This document shows, in pieces, positions 23,640 through 34,670 of a stretch of 64,000 nucleotides of DNA. Source of the stretch: Tolypeutes matacus (lineage: Eukaryota > Chordata > Mammalia > Cingulata > Chlamyphoridae); NCBI GenBank assembly GCA_026826555.1, contig JAKSZT010053764.1, forward strand, positions 36,383,907-36,447,906, given 5' to 3'. Under the pieces are notes generated by a model, which saw only the letters and a list, made by a program, of their open reading frames with translations, had not been told where the DNA came from and did not search any database. Both the position numbers and the translations under genes were made by a program. Numbering within the stretch: the stretch's first letter is position 1; every line of letters starts with the position of its first letter.

Positions 23640-24540
23640 AAAATATTTTCCAGCATCAAAATGCTGAGTTTTATTGCAAAAGAAAGTGGGGATATCAAAA
23701 CAACAGAGGCATAATTCAGAATTTAAACTCCTTGCAGCAGAAACAGGTATAGATATGAATCATACTTTTTTGAAGTAACTGATAAAACTAGCTGCAAAGT
23801 TAATAATGAGCTCAAAGTAGATGCATAGCAAATATTGGCAAAAATTCCTTATCATATGATAATTGTATATCATGGAACATTAACAGCATATAATGTGTGT
23901 GCTCTGAGAGCCATTTTGCTTTTCAATTGGCAAAACTCCTGCTGTGTAAAGTATGAATCAGATCTTGGCTAACATGTGATATGTGCATAGAGGAGCAGTG
24001 CTTGACGATTTTTATGTTCTGTTAGTCATTCAAAATCCAGAGAAGATTTCCAGTCTGTCATAGTTGTTTTTGTGAGGTATGATGGAGATTGAAAAAAGAG
24101 TATTAGTTCTGTTATTAACAGGGCAGCAGGCATGTATATGGCAAGGAAAAGGAATGCCACACAATAGAACACTTGGTAACAGACTGCCCATCTATATACT
24201 TTACTCTTAGTAGGGAATGACTGGTGATCAATGACACGCCTCCTACTCCTGGTTCAGTGTAGAAGGAAATACAGGAATTTGTGGATCTAATCAGATGGTG
24301 GCATACTGTTTTTCTCTTTACAATACTGTGGGAAATGAGATTGTTCTATTCCACACTGAAGTCTGCTGGCTTTCAAGAAGAAATTTTTGTCACTTTTTAG
24401 ATCAATCATTAGAAAATGAACACCCTTTTAACCACCACCTAAGTAAAAAAAGAGAAAGTTGTCTACATTGCAGAAGCACTCCCTTGCCTCTGGATATCCT
24501 TTCTTAATCACATTTTCTTCCTTCCTCTTAGATGAAGGAT
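23640..24540. other. Unassigned DNA between two L1 3' UTR fragments
   Basis: No gene or repeat family recognised. Confidence 0.45.
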
Positions 24541-25160
24541 GATGATGGACAACGCCCATCCCAAAAATCAGAGAGTATCCACAACAGCAAGCAAAACAGT
24601 TCCATCCATCTGCCCCATGGGATCTAAGTCCCTTCTCAATTGCAAGCAGAGAGGCATCACCATCCCCAAATCCTCAAGATCGAGGAATGAACAAACATAA
24701 GGTGGAAATGCAACTATGGACTAAAGTAGACTTATTATTATTCTAGTAATGGAAGAACTAGTAACATTGATATAAAGGCAGTGGTCACCAGAGGTTCGAA
24801 GGGGAGGGAGAGGGAAGAATAGGTGTAATATGGGGCATTTTGGGGACTTGAAATTGCTCTGCATGTTGCAATGATGGATACAGGCCATTATATGTTTTGT
24901 CAAAACTATAAACTTGTGCAGTACAAAATGTAAACCATAATGAAAACTATAAACCATGCTTAGTAGCAATACTTTAATATGTATTCATCAATTGTTAACA
25001 CGTGTACTACATTAATGAAAGATGCTGTCAATGGGGAAAGTGTGGGAGAGGGAGGGTTTAGGGGTATATGGAAATCATCTATATTCTCAATGTAACATTT
25101 ATGTAATCTAAAGCTTCTTTAAAAATAAAGAAAAAAATGCACATACATTTTTAAAAAAAC
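24541..25160 (+). mobile_element. L1 3' UTR insertion with polyadenylation signal and tail
   Basis: This is the plus-strand form of the xenarthran L1 3' UTR. It begins 'gatgatggacaacgcccatc' and contains 'atctgccccatgggatctaa', 'ttattattctagtaatggaa', 'ggtgtaatatggggcatttt' and 'caggccattatatgttttgt'. It ends with AATAAA at 25124-25129 and an A-rich tail. It is about 600 bp, contains no ORF2, and is 5' truncated within the UTR. Confidence 0.85.
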
Positions 25161-25239
25161 ACTATCTTGATCAGTATGGTAATTTCTTCCTTGATACTCT
25201 TTATATTTTTATTGCTTTTTTATGTAGCCGTAAACAAAA

Positions 25240-25785
25240 TGGGTAATATTGACTGATTTTAAACTTTACATAAATGCATACTTTTTTTTTGTTTCATTCA
25301 ACCAACAATATGTTTGTAAGATTCAATGAGGTTGTTGTACAGAGCTCTAGTTTGTTTACTTTGTGGTATAAAATTTTATTATATTAACAACTACAATTTA
25401 TTTATCTCCTAACATCCTAACTTCCTGATGGATGTTAGAGGTATTTTCAGCTACTGCAAAAATTTGCTGCCACAAACTTTCTTTTACATGTCTCAGGGCA
25501 TGCATTTCTCTAGGTATGTACTCAGGAATGGGATTGTTTGGTCAGAAATTGTTTTGCCACAAGTATGCATGGGTAAAATTGTTGAACAAATATTCATTCA
25601 TAACAGCTCTATATGAGCTCCTTGCTCCATATTTTTACCAACACATGGTATTGTCAGACTTTTAAATTTCCCCAAGCTCATGGATTAGTAGAAGAACATC
25701 ATTGTGGTTTTAATTTGCATTTCCAGGTGAAAATTGTTTACATGAATATTTGAAATGTTTCATTCAAGTAATGCTACTCAGCAAT
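25240..25785 (-). mobile_element. Old L1 (L1M type) ORF2 C-terminal region
   Basis: On the plus strand it shows the reverse complement of the L1 ORF2/3' region: 'tgatggatgttagaggtatt', 'ctcaggaatgggattgtttg', 'gccacaagtatgcatgggta', 'ccaacacatggtattgtcag' and 'cattgtggttttaatttgca'. It is more diverged than the copies at 47-64 kb, which suggests an older mammalian L1 layer. No open frame is retained. Confidence 0.7.
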
Positions 25786-25789
25786 ATAT

Positions 25790-26295
25790 TTTCTAATTGC
25801 CTGAAATGATCATTTCACAGCTGAAATGTCAGAACTTTTAGTCTCAATTATAACACACTAAGATTGTCTCACAAAAACTGATCTGTAATACAAACACAAT
25901 ATCTGAAATTTGACACTTTCTCAACACTTGATATTTTGCTTTATTTGTCAGAGAAAATTAATTATTTTTTAATTTCATTTGAAAATCACGTTCAAATAAT
26001 CAACAGTATGAGAACAAATACTTTCTAGATGTTAATATAAGTAAAGGTGAGGGGGTAATTATCCATATACTGCATCTCCCAAATTGAAATTTTGAATCCT
26101 CCAGCTTTTGTTACATTGTGCTCACTGACCTCATTGGTGAAATATTGCTGAATGTTATACTCTCCATAATTTCTGGTTCAATGTACAATAGAAATATCTT
26201 GAATTCTCTGACAGTCTCCAAACACATAATGACATTCTTAATGATGCATAATATTGCAAAAGGATAGTCTAACATAGTTGATATGAATACTAAGA
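25790..26295. other. Unassigned AT-rich DNA
   Basis: No gene or repeat family recognised. Confidence 0.45.
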
Positions 26296-26298
26296 AAA

Positions 26299-26711
26299 AA
26301 AAAGTGGATATGGAAGCAGATGTGGCTTAAGCGATTGTGCTCCCGACTACCACTTGGGAGGTCCCGGGTTCAGTTTCCGGTGCCTCCTGGCAAAGATGAG
26401 CAAGACAGAGAAATGATGCAACGGCCGGGCATGGTGAGCTGACACAACAAGGTAATGCAACTAGGAGACACAAAGAGGAAAGACAATGAAAGACACAACA
26501 AAGCAGGGAGCTGAGGTGGCTTAAGCAACTGAGTGCCTCTCTCCTACATGGGAGGTCCCAGATTCAGTTCCCGGCGCCTCCTAAAGAGAAGATGAGCACA
26601 CACAGAGAACACACATCAAATGGACACAGAGAGCAGACAGCAAGCAGACTGTGAGCTCAAATAACGAGGGGGGAGGAGTAAATAAATAAATCTTTTTTTT
26701 AAAAAGTGGAT
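26299..26711 (+). mobile_element. DAS-SINE dimer with target duplication
   Basis: Two tRNA-Ala-like units lie in the same orientation. The first is at about 26312-26385 (gcagatgtggcttaagcgat, then gggaggtcccgggttcagtt) and the second at about 26504-26582 (gctgaggtggcttaagcaac, then gggaggtcccagattcagtt). Each is followed by a related 'gatgagcaagacagaga' or 'gatgagcacacacagagaac' segment, so the whole unit, not just the tRNA part, is doubled. The element ends in AAATA units and T-rich sequence. The 11-bp direct repeats aaaaagtggat at 26299-26309 and 26701-26711 are perfect. Confidence 0.9.
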
Positions 26712-26714
26712 GCA

Positions 26715-27285
26715 AAACTTATGGTCTGAGTTTACATAGTAATTTCCATCTTTGTGAAAGATGCCAAACAAGACCATCCTAATCCTTGATGATAATATTA
26801 ATGATAGTTATATTTTATTCCATCCCTTATAGTTGTTATTTTAATTATGATAATTTTCAGAAAAAATTAATTTTCACAATTGCTAACAAAGTTATTAAGA
26901 GTTCTACAAATAACAAAAATTTGATAAATATTGGTATGGTAGAAAGAGCTAATGACTAAGAGTTGATGAAATGGTTTCTAGGTCTGACTCAGCATTGCTG
27001 CTTACTGGTTAATCCATTAATACCTATGAGTTTTTATTTCTTCATCTTGGAAATAGAGCTCATTCCAGCTGCCCTGATTTCCCTGGTATCTTTTATCTAA
27101 ATGAAGAGATAATATGAAAAATATTTTCAATATCATTCCATTTTTGGTTATGATGAAATATTTACTATTAGACTAACTGTTCTATGAGAAGAACTTTGAA
27201 AGTTGGATACAATGCAAAAACAAAAACAAAACAAAAAAAATCTGCCATGGAAGGCACTGGAGAGCAATTAAAAAAAAAAAATCCT
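26715..27285. other. Mostly unassigned DNA, weak MIR trace
   Basis: Positions 26940-27060 weakly resemble a plus-strand MIR (tctgactcagcattgctgct, then 'tttttatttcttcatcttgg'). Nothing else is recognised. Confidence 0.35.
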
Positions 27286-27289
27286 CTCT

Positions 27290-27660
27290 GGATGAGATAA
27301 TATCACCCAGTGCCTCTGGAGTCCCAGAAAGAGAAAGAGACTGGAGCCCCAGAAAGACCAGTGAAAGAATGGGAGAGAAACTTTTTTGAACAAATTATGA
27401 CCTAGATTAAACGAAAATTGTCAAAAGACCCATAGATTCAAGAATGTCTGTGAACCACAGCAGGCAAAATCAAAGGGCATAGCACCTAGAGACATCATAG
27501 TAAAACTGCTGAAAGCTAAAGACAAAGAGCAAATCCTAGAAGAAGCCATAGGATAAAAAGACACATTATCTTCAAAGAACCTTTAAAACTGATGGTGGAC
27601 TTTTTCAGTAGTGTGATTTCTCTCTTAAATGTTTGTAAAAATTCACCAGAGGATCTACCT
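27290..27660 (+). pseudogene. L1 ORF1 C-terminal region, decayed
   Basis: The plus strand reads 'catcatagtaaaactgctga', 'gacaaagagcaaatcctaga' and 'aaaaagacacattatcttca', a stretch typical of the 3' part of L1 ORF1 in older families. The frame is broken by stops. It lies just left of the inverted L1 part but need not belong to the same insertion. Confidence 0.5.
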
Positions 27661-27719
27661 AGGCAAAGAAATACTGTTTGGGAGAGACTATCCCTTTGCA
27701 CTATTATACATCATTGAAT

Positions 27720-28317
27720 TGTAAATTTATATTCAATTCCTTTATAAATATAAGACAAATTCGATTTTCTGCTTCTGTCAATTTCAATAGTTAATTTTTA
27801 AATAGAAATTTGTCCATTTCACATAATATTTAAAGTTTATAAGCATAACATTATAATAATATCACCTTTTAATGTTTGCTTTATCTTTAAAGGAACTTGT
27901 CCATTTCATCTAAACTTTCCAATTATTGGTAAAATATTTCAAATCATTTACTCTTATTATATTTTAAAGAGTGCTTTCTAGGCATGTCCTTCTTTATTTG
28001 CATGTGATTTATAATTTGTGACTTCTATTTTTTCCACCCTTCTTTCTAAGGGTGCTATCAATTTTATTAATCTTTTTCAAGGATAAACTTTAGGCTTTGT
28101 TTATTTTTTTCTGTTACATTTCTGTTTTCTACTTCATTGAGTGTGTTTCTTAAGTACTGTATTTCTTCTACTTCTTTGACTTTAAATTGTTATCCATATT
28201 ATAGTTTCTTTAGATGGTTGCTTACATCATTGACTTTCAGGCTTTCTCCTTTTCTAATATATGCATTTTAACCTATAGATTTTCCTCTAAGCACTGCTTT
28301 AGCTCATTTTATAAGGC
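27720..28317 (-). mobile_element. Inverted 5' part of an old L1 (ORF2 before the RT core)
   Basis: In reverse orientation this is ORF2 between the endonuclease and the reverse transcriptase. On the plus strand 'ctttttcaaggataaacttt' and 'ctaagcactgctttagctca' are the reverse complements of conserved L1 words. It stops abruptly at 28317, where plus-strand L1 sequence begins. The right-hand boundary is the more 5' part of ORF2, as expected for a twin-primed 5' inversion. Confidence 0.75.
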
Positions 28318-30645
28318 CAGCATAACCTTAACACCAAAGGACATTATAAGAATTTTTCTGTCATGAAGGCCAACTTCTCTCATTAAAGTAGACACAAATA
28401 TTTTAACAAAATATTGTAAAATTGTATCCAGGAATATGAAAAAGAGTAAAACATTATGTCCAAGTAGGCTCTAACCCAGAAAAACAAAATTAGTTTAACA
28501 TTAGAAAAACGATTCAATGTTATTCACCACACTGAAAAAGAAGAGAAAAGAAAAGAAGAAAAGAAGAGAGGGAGGGGGAGAGAAGAGAAGGGAAGGGAAG
28601 GGAAGGGAAGGGAAGGGAAGTGAAGGGAAGTGAAGGGAAGCGAAGGGAAGGGAAGAGAAAAGTTCCAAAATGACTATCACAACAGATCCAAATAACAGCA
28701 TTTGGTAAAATTCAACAACCCTTCAGGATATAAATGCTTGCAATCCTTAATCTGACAGAGTTATATTATAGAGAAAATCTATAACAGTTAATGGTGAAAC
28801 AAAGATTTCCCCTGAGACTAGGAATGAGATAAAGATTATGTTTTTCCCATTTCTATTCAATGTTACACTAGAGGTAATAGCCAGTTCAATAAGATAATAA
28901 AAAGAAACAAAAAGATACAAGGAGCAGAAATGTAGAAATACATTTGCCATTTTTTGCAGATTGATTATACTCATAGAAAATTATTCAAAGATAAAAGATA
29001 CATATAATCCATTAGAATTAATACATAAATTTAGTAGATAAATGGTTTTAAGATAAATGTACAAAAATCAATTATATTCCTATCTACTAGCAATAACAAG
29101 AATTTAAAAATGAAAATTTAAAATAACATCATTTACTCTAGCAGCAAAAACATAAGTTATTTAGGAAAATATATATAAGGAAAGCTATATAATACCTCTT
29201 TAAAAACAAAACCAAAAAACCTAGAACATACTGCTGTGAGAAATTAAAGAAGCCTAAATAAGTAGAAGCCATATCATGTTCATGGATAGAAAGGGTGTTA
29301 GTTGTATAGACTCAATAAAATTACAATCAATATGCAAACAATCTCAACGGAAGGGGTGGTGGAAAATGATATACTGATTTTCAAACAATTTTTAAAGAAT
29401 ATTAGAATAAAACAGGAGTACTTATATTCGGAAATACCGAGACTTATTATAAAGTTGAAGTAATTAAAAAGGTGTGGTTAGGTGCCAGAGTAGACAAATA
29501 GACAAATAGAATATAACAGAGAAATCAGAGACCGAACCATAAGTTTACAATCACCTGATTTATACTGCAGTGCAGCGGGGGCAGGGGGTGGGGAACATTT
29601 ACCCCGGCAGCAAATCTAAGAGAATATCTTCATGATTTGTGGGTATGGAAAGATTTTTTAAAATATAACATGAAAACACTAATCATAAAGGACAATGTTG
29701 ATAAACTTTCTTCATTAAACTTAAAAACATCTGTTCATTTCCAGATACCACTAAAAAAGTGAACATGCAAGTCAACAGAATAGAATATGTTCATAATAAT
29801 ATATCCAACAATAAAGAAATCCTACATATTAACAAGAAAAGAACACAATTTTTAAAAGACAGAAATTTGAATAAACATTTCACAAAAATGTAATAAAAAT
29901 ATTAAAGAGGCGTCAGCATCATGAATCACCAGGATAATACAGAGTAAAACTACAATGAGATGTCATGCATGCCCACCGGAATGGCTAGAGTTTTTTAAAA
30001 AGGGAAAAAAGAAAAGGCAAAATCAAGTGAAGATGAGAATTCAGAGCGACAGAAACTCTCACCCACTGCTGACAGAAGTATTAACTGGTAGAATCACTAT
30101 GGAAGTCTACTTGGCATTGTGTACTAAAGCTGAACACATGGCCATGTGGCCCAGGAATTCCACTCCTATGTATATAATCAATGGAAAAACATATATGCCT
30201 ACAGAAAAGACGTGTAACAGAATATTCCGAGCAATATTATCCAACAGAGTAAAAAATGAGAAACACTCTAAAATGAGTAAATAAGTTGTGCTATATTTGT
30301 ACAGTGGAATACTATTGATACTGCTGTGTGCAACATGAATGAATATTACAGATGTAGTGTTGTATGTAGTCCAGACACAAAAGAGTACATTATGTTTGAT
30401 TCCACTTACATAAACTTCTGAATCAGAGAAAACTAATATATGGTGATAGAAGTCAAAATAATGGTTACATTTGGTGAGAAAGTAATGATTGGGAGGGTGC
30501 ATGAGAGAGCCTTCTGGATGTTATTAAATTTGGTCTGGGTAGTGGTTAATAGGTGTGTACATAAGTAAAGTTTATTGAGCTATACACGTAAGATTTGTGC
30601 ACTGTATAGTGTGTATGCTAAACTTTACTATTAAAGTAACCAAAC
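28318..30645 (+). mobile_element. Old L1, ORF2 RT to C-terminus and 3' UTR (plus strand)
   Basis: It starts with 'aggccagcataaccttaaca', the ORF2 word that opens the RT region, and proceeds through 'atggtgaaacaaagatttcc', 'ctatattcctatctactag' and 'gttcatggatagaaagggtg'. It ends in a 3' UTR with 'ggtgatagaagtcaaaataa' and 'gtgcactgtatagtgtgtat', finishing near 30645. It is full of stops and belongs to an older mammalian L1 layer than the 47-64 kb stack. A GA-rich tract at 28535-28664 interrupts ORF2. Together with 27720-28317 this forms one 5'-inverted insertion. Confidence 0.8.
28535..28664. repeat. (GGGAA)n purine tract inside L1 ORF2
   Basis: About 130 bp of pure purine, mainly GGGAA/GGAAG pentamers with GAAAA units on the left. 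It sits where ORF2 should continue, so it is an expansion or insertion inside the decayed L1. Long purine tracts of this kind can form triplex DNA. Confidence 0.9.
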
Positions 30646-30929
30646 AAATCCTTTAAGCCAAGTAGAAAGTTCAAGGATTCTTAATATTTTCTCCCTCACC
30701 TGTATCATCCCAGCTGATTATAGAGACATTACAATTATATGTTGTATACAAACTTTTTTCAAGTGGTTCCTGAGAACAGAAAATTAGCATCTCCAATCTA
30801 GGTCAAAGATCATAGAGGGGCAAAGAAGGAGGACTCAATGTATTGATAAAGGAGAGAACGAGGGGACACCTATGAGTGGAGCTACTGCAGAGAATGTCTC
30901 TCATCATTGCAAGACCCTTGATAGCACTG

Positions 30930-31000
30930 ATAGTAAATTACTCACCTCTGCATACCCTAGTGCACAGCGCAGTGCCTGGAACATAGTAATAATTATAATA
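30930..31000 (+). mobile_element. L2 3' end fragment
   Basis: The word 'gcacagcgcagtgcctggaa' followed by 'catagtaataattat' matches the L2 3' end. Confidence 0.5.
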
Positions 31001-31009
31001 ATTAATTAA

Positions 31010-31205
31010 AAACATAGCCAATATTTACTCAGGGCTTACTTTGTGCCAGGCCCTGTCCTAGGTTTCTTATGTGTTTGATCTCAATTAATTCTCATGACAA
31101 CTTGTAAGGTAGTTACAATTTCATCCCCATTTTTAAAGGTGATAAAACAGAAGCAGCTCAGGGAAGCTACCTAACATTGTCAAGTCACCCAGGTTGTGAG
31201 TAGTA
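31010..31205 (-). mobile_element. MIR SINE
   Basis: Clear MIR words in reverse orientation: 'gggcttactttgtgccaggc', 'tgatctcaattaattctcat', 'tttcatccccatttttaaag' and 'caagtcacccaggttgtgag'. Nearly complete. Confidence 0.75.
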
Positions 31206-31384
31206 CATTTTCTATGCAGGTCTAAGTCAGTGCAAACCTCAAGATTATGTTCACAACCTTTGATTGTATCACACTTCCAAGACAGCATTGGCTATATAAG
31301 CCAGGGGCTTACCCTGTCCATCTCTGTTATAGAATTGAAAACCATCCATTTATTAAGTTTAAACTCTGGAGTTCCTCCTCACTG

Positions 31385-31500
31385 GGCTATGAGTTCTTTG
31401 AGGTAGGAGTAATGTTTTGTTCTATGGGTCCCCATTGTCTGGCATAATACCTGACACTTGATAGATGATAGGTTTAATAAAGATTTGTTGAATGTTCTAA
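31385..31500 (+). mobile_element. L2 3' end fragment
   Basis: The words 'ctatgagttctttgaggtag', 'cccattgtctggcataatac' and 'taataaagatttgttgaatg' are in the order and spacing of the L2 3' terminus. Confidence 0.7.
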
Positions 31501-31782
31501 CATGAATTGCTATGGCTGTGGGGTTACTGTAAGAACCAGTGCTTTCTGAGCACTTGTTTGTAAGTGAAATAGAAATTCCCTCTCATAGCAAGCTTCATGA
31601 GATAATAAGACTATTCATCATAAAGTTCTGATGCAAATTGTGGAAACTCAGTGGTATCTGCTGTATTAAAAATTAACAACAGGTCCAGAAAAAAACAAAA
31701 ACAAAAAGAAATGTCCTAGTGATTGTTTTAGAACTTGATTAAAAATATTTTTATTTAGAGTTTGTGAAATAAAAACTATCTT

Positions 31783-32320
31783 AGGGGTTTTGAACAAAAT
31801 GTCTCCATTCTGTTACTGCATTTTCCACTTTCTCATTGGAGTGATGGTTTCTTAATGCACTGTTTTTGTGTTTCCTGGACACTGTCTTTGTATGATGAAG
31901 ATAAATTGTCAACACAATCCCAAAGAGTCCTGTGGAAGGGAAAGAATGCTCAGGATATTCCTTCTGCCTAGAATACTGCCAGGAGACACATGTCCTGAAA
32001 ATGTCTTCCTTTTCCACTAACTCTTTGTCCTTGGAGAGGAACCAATTGTCCTCACTTTTGGAATGCATAGGATATACAGAAATTCCTGGCTGAGGGACAC
32101 CTTCATCTTTGGTTTGGCAGAACTTCATCACTGGAGGTGGTAACAGCTGTGTAACAATTTATGGGAGTGGCATCGGATCTGGCGGCTGCTTTTATGTTTT
32201 TCCCTCCTTTTGGAAGCTGGTTTCCTTTGAGTCACTTCTTGATTGTGATGGATATATTTTCTGTTGTATCTGCATTTCAAAGATCTTTGGCAATCTTTTT
32301 TCAAGGTTCATGGAAACAAA
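31783..32320 (-). pseudogene. Possible decayed coding sequence or processed pseudogene, identity unknown
   Basis: On the minus strand a stop-free stretch of about 120 codons runs from about 32140 to 31783 (contains EDNWFLSKDKELVEKEDIF and TVSRKHKNSALRNHHSNEK). The same frame continues upstream to about 32318 with only two stops. The composition is rich in Lys, Glu and Ser, unlike the low-complexity frames elsewhere. An AATAAA lies about 30 bp after the terminal stop. I see no poly-A tail, no splice evidence and no family that I recognise. The overlapping plus-strand frame at 32109-32495 is probably its antisense shadow. It may be a retrocopy fragment, a terminal exon of an unknown gene, or chance. 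Confidence 0.3.
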
Positions 32321-33340
32321 GATTCATGGTTTGATGAAAAGGGTGTTCAACATCTGTCAGAGCCCATCAGGTTCCTGCATATTTTTAAAATGTCACATAT
32401 TTGGCACTCTGAAAAGTTATGTAATATCCATGATGATACATAGAACTCTGAATTATCAGTGTGCAATATCTTGTTCTTTTATAAATAATATTTAAAATAT
32501 CAGAAGATTCAGATACCCTCTGTCATACTGTGTAGTTATTTTAAATGAAAGGTACTTCATTTGTTGAACACAAGGCTATTGTAAAAAGGGGAAATGTAAA
32601 TTGAAGGGACAGTTGTTTATCTTCTAACATGAACAAATATAGAGCATAATTCAACACCTTCTTCATATCAGACTGTCAACAGAACTTCAAGATACGACAA
32701 CATGCCCACTTCTTAAGCTATAGAATTCTTTTAGGAAAATCATTTATTTTTTTAAATGTTGCTCTTAATAGGTAATGACGTTTTTGTTTTCTGAAATTCT
32801 CTATAAAATTTAAAATATCTTTACTGCAGTAGATCTACACATTAATAACATGTTATAAGAAGAACAGATTCACAAAATTTCTCTCTTTCTTTCATGACAC
32901 CTATAGGTTTAATGTGAGAAAGAGAGTAGAAGAATAGATCTAGCAACAACCCCAACTCCCAAGCTGTAAGGTATGCCAACTTTACTTTTAGAATCCTTTC
33001 ATTTCTCTTTTGAATCCTTCAGTAGCAGAGAATTTACTAGAAGGATGTAAACATAAGGGAATGATATGTATTTAAAATAACCCGGTAGAAAGATATGAAG
33101 AACCGACAAAGCATGAAGAACCAGCAAGGAAAGTACAGGTACCAGGGAAGCTCAAGTGATCTGTGTATTAGGAACTAATGAAAGATGCTAGGGGAATAAC
33201 TGATTGCTGGGGATGAGGCAAATCCAACTGTTTATCAGTCTTCTGTGCTTCTGGGAAAGAGATCTGATTGGCACAGATTGGATCACATGCCACCCTTTGA
33301 CTAGGGGAGGACAGTAAATCTTGACTGACATACTGAATCA
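32321..33340. other. Unassigned DNA
   Basis: No gene or repeat family recognised. Confidence 0.45.
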
Positions 33341-33344
33341 ATCA

Positions 33345-33740
33345 GCTATTGCCATGCAGTAAACCACTCCAAAACTCAGAGGCTTAAAATCATATTCCTT
33401 TATTTTCTCAGGCATCTGCAGAAAGGTTGGGACTCAGCTGATTTTGGCTGGGCTCAGCTTTGTGTGGGTCAAGTGACAAAGGTATATTCCACACGTGGTC
33501 ATTCTGGGATCTAGGCTGAAGGGCAGCAGTTACGTGGGGAAGACTCTTCCCATAGCAGAGCCCAGGAGGCCAAGCCCCACTGTGCAAGCATCACATCTAC
33601 TAACATCCCATTGGCCAAAGCACTTGACGAAACCCAAAGTCAAATGGTGAGAGTATACACTCTACTCTTTGTGGGAATGACAGCAAAGACAACTGGCAAT
33701 TGGAATAGATACAGGAGGGGGTGAAGAAAGGGAACCAATA
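33345..33740. mobile_element. Mammal-wide interspersed repeat, family unassigned
   Basis: Head 'cagtaaaccactccaaaact' followed by 'cagaggcttaaaatcatatt'. The body contains 'tgattttggctgggctcagc' and 'catcccattggccaaagcac', and the end has 'gatacaggagggggtgaaga'. The order of these words matches a widely dispersed mammalian repeat. I know the pattern but not the correct family name. Confidence 0.6.
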
Positions 33741-33744
33741 ATTA

Positions 33745-34495
33745 AATTGGGATAATTATGCAAGAGTCAAAGTGATAATTAGTCCCAAATAAATGATAAT
33801 ATTGTTAACAATAATTTAAAAATTCTTGGGCTTGATAGGAAAAAAGGAATAAGCCTAAAAAATGCCTAATTGCCAAAAGGCCTTGAGATATCACCAGATT
33901 CTTATGAACTTGAGCTTTAGGTAGCTCCTCTCCTGGCACCTTAGTAGACTAATAAGATTTCAAAAACCAACAAAATAATTTTATGTTGGGGATGTCACAA
34001 ATAAGGTATAAGCAGAATTGATCAGATAAGAGCTATATAATGTGCCTAACTTTTAGGAGCAGTTCTAAATTATGACAGTAAAATTCAGTTAATTAAGACA
34101 GAAAACTGACAGTTGCTCTGTTACTTACTGTACTAGTCCAACCTCTCCAGCTTTTTGCTGCCTAGCTCAGAACCGACCACTTTTGAAGTACATTCCAGGG
34201 GGTAGCACTGGGTGACCCTATTCTATGATTTTACCTTAAATAGGATGTGCTGGTGGAATGTGAAGGACATAAGGCATTAATAAATGCTACAGTTCCCTAA
34301 TGCTGGTCCTCACACCCAGGCTGGGATGGTTACATCAACCACATACTCAGATTCCAGGGCTCTACTCCTGAGGATTTCAATTAAGTATGTGTGTGTTGAA
34401 ACCCTAATATCTGTTTTTCATGTGAAATTCCCAAACATTCCAAGTGATTCCAAGGTTTGTCCAGGTTTAGAATCTACATAATCCAGTGACTTTGT
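33745..34495. other. Unassigned DNA
   Basis: No gene or repeat family recognised. Confidence 0.45.
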
Positions 34496-34499
34496 GGTC

Positions 34500-34670
34500 A
34501 AAAATGGTCCAGTGTCAGTGCCTTATTTTAGGTATGGAAAAACTGATACCCACATTGGATTATGGTACGACTTTCCAATGTTACACAGCTGGTTTCTGAC
34601 AGAACTTGGACCGTTACCTGACCTGTCTCCCAGTCCAGTGCTCGTTGCTTTACACCTCACTGTCACCTTC
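34500..34670 (-). mobile_element. MIR-related SINE fragment
   Basis: Contains 'tatggaaaaactgatacc', 'gactttccaatgttacacag' and 'ctggtttctgacagaacttg', followed by a CT-rich 'cccagtccagtgctcgttgc'. This is the reverse-orientation MIR tail layout. Confidence 0.55.

Noticed and set aside
29955..30284. 109-codon plus-strand frame
   Set aside because: Decayed L1 ORF2/3' UTR sequence, not a separate gene.
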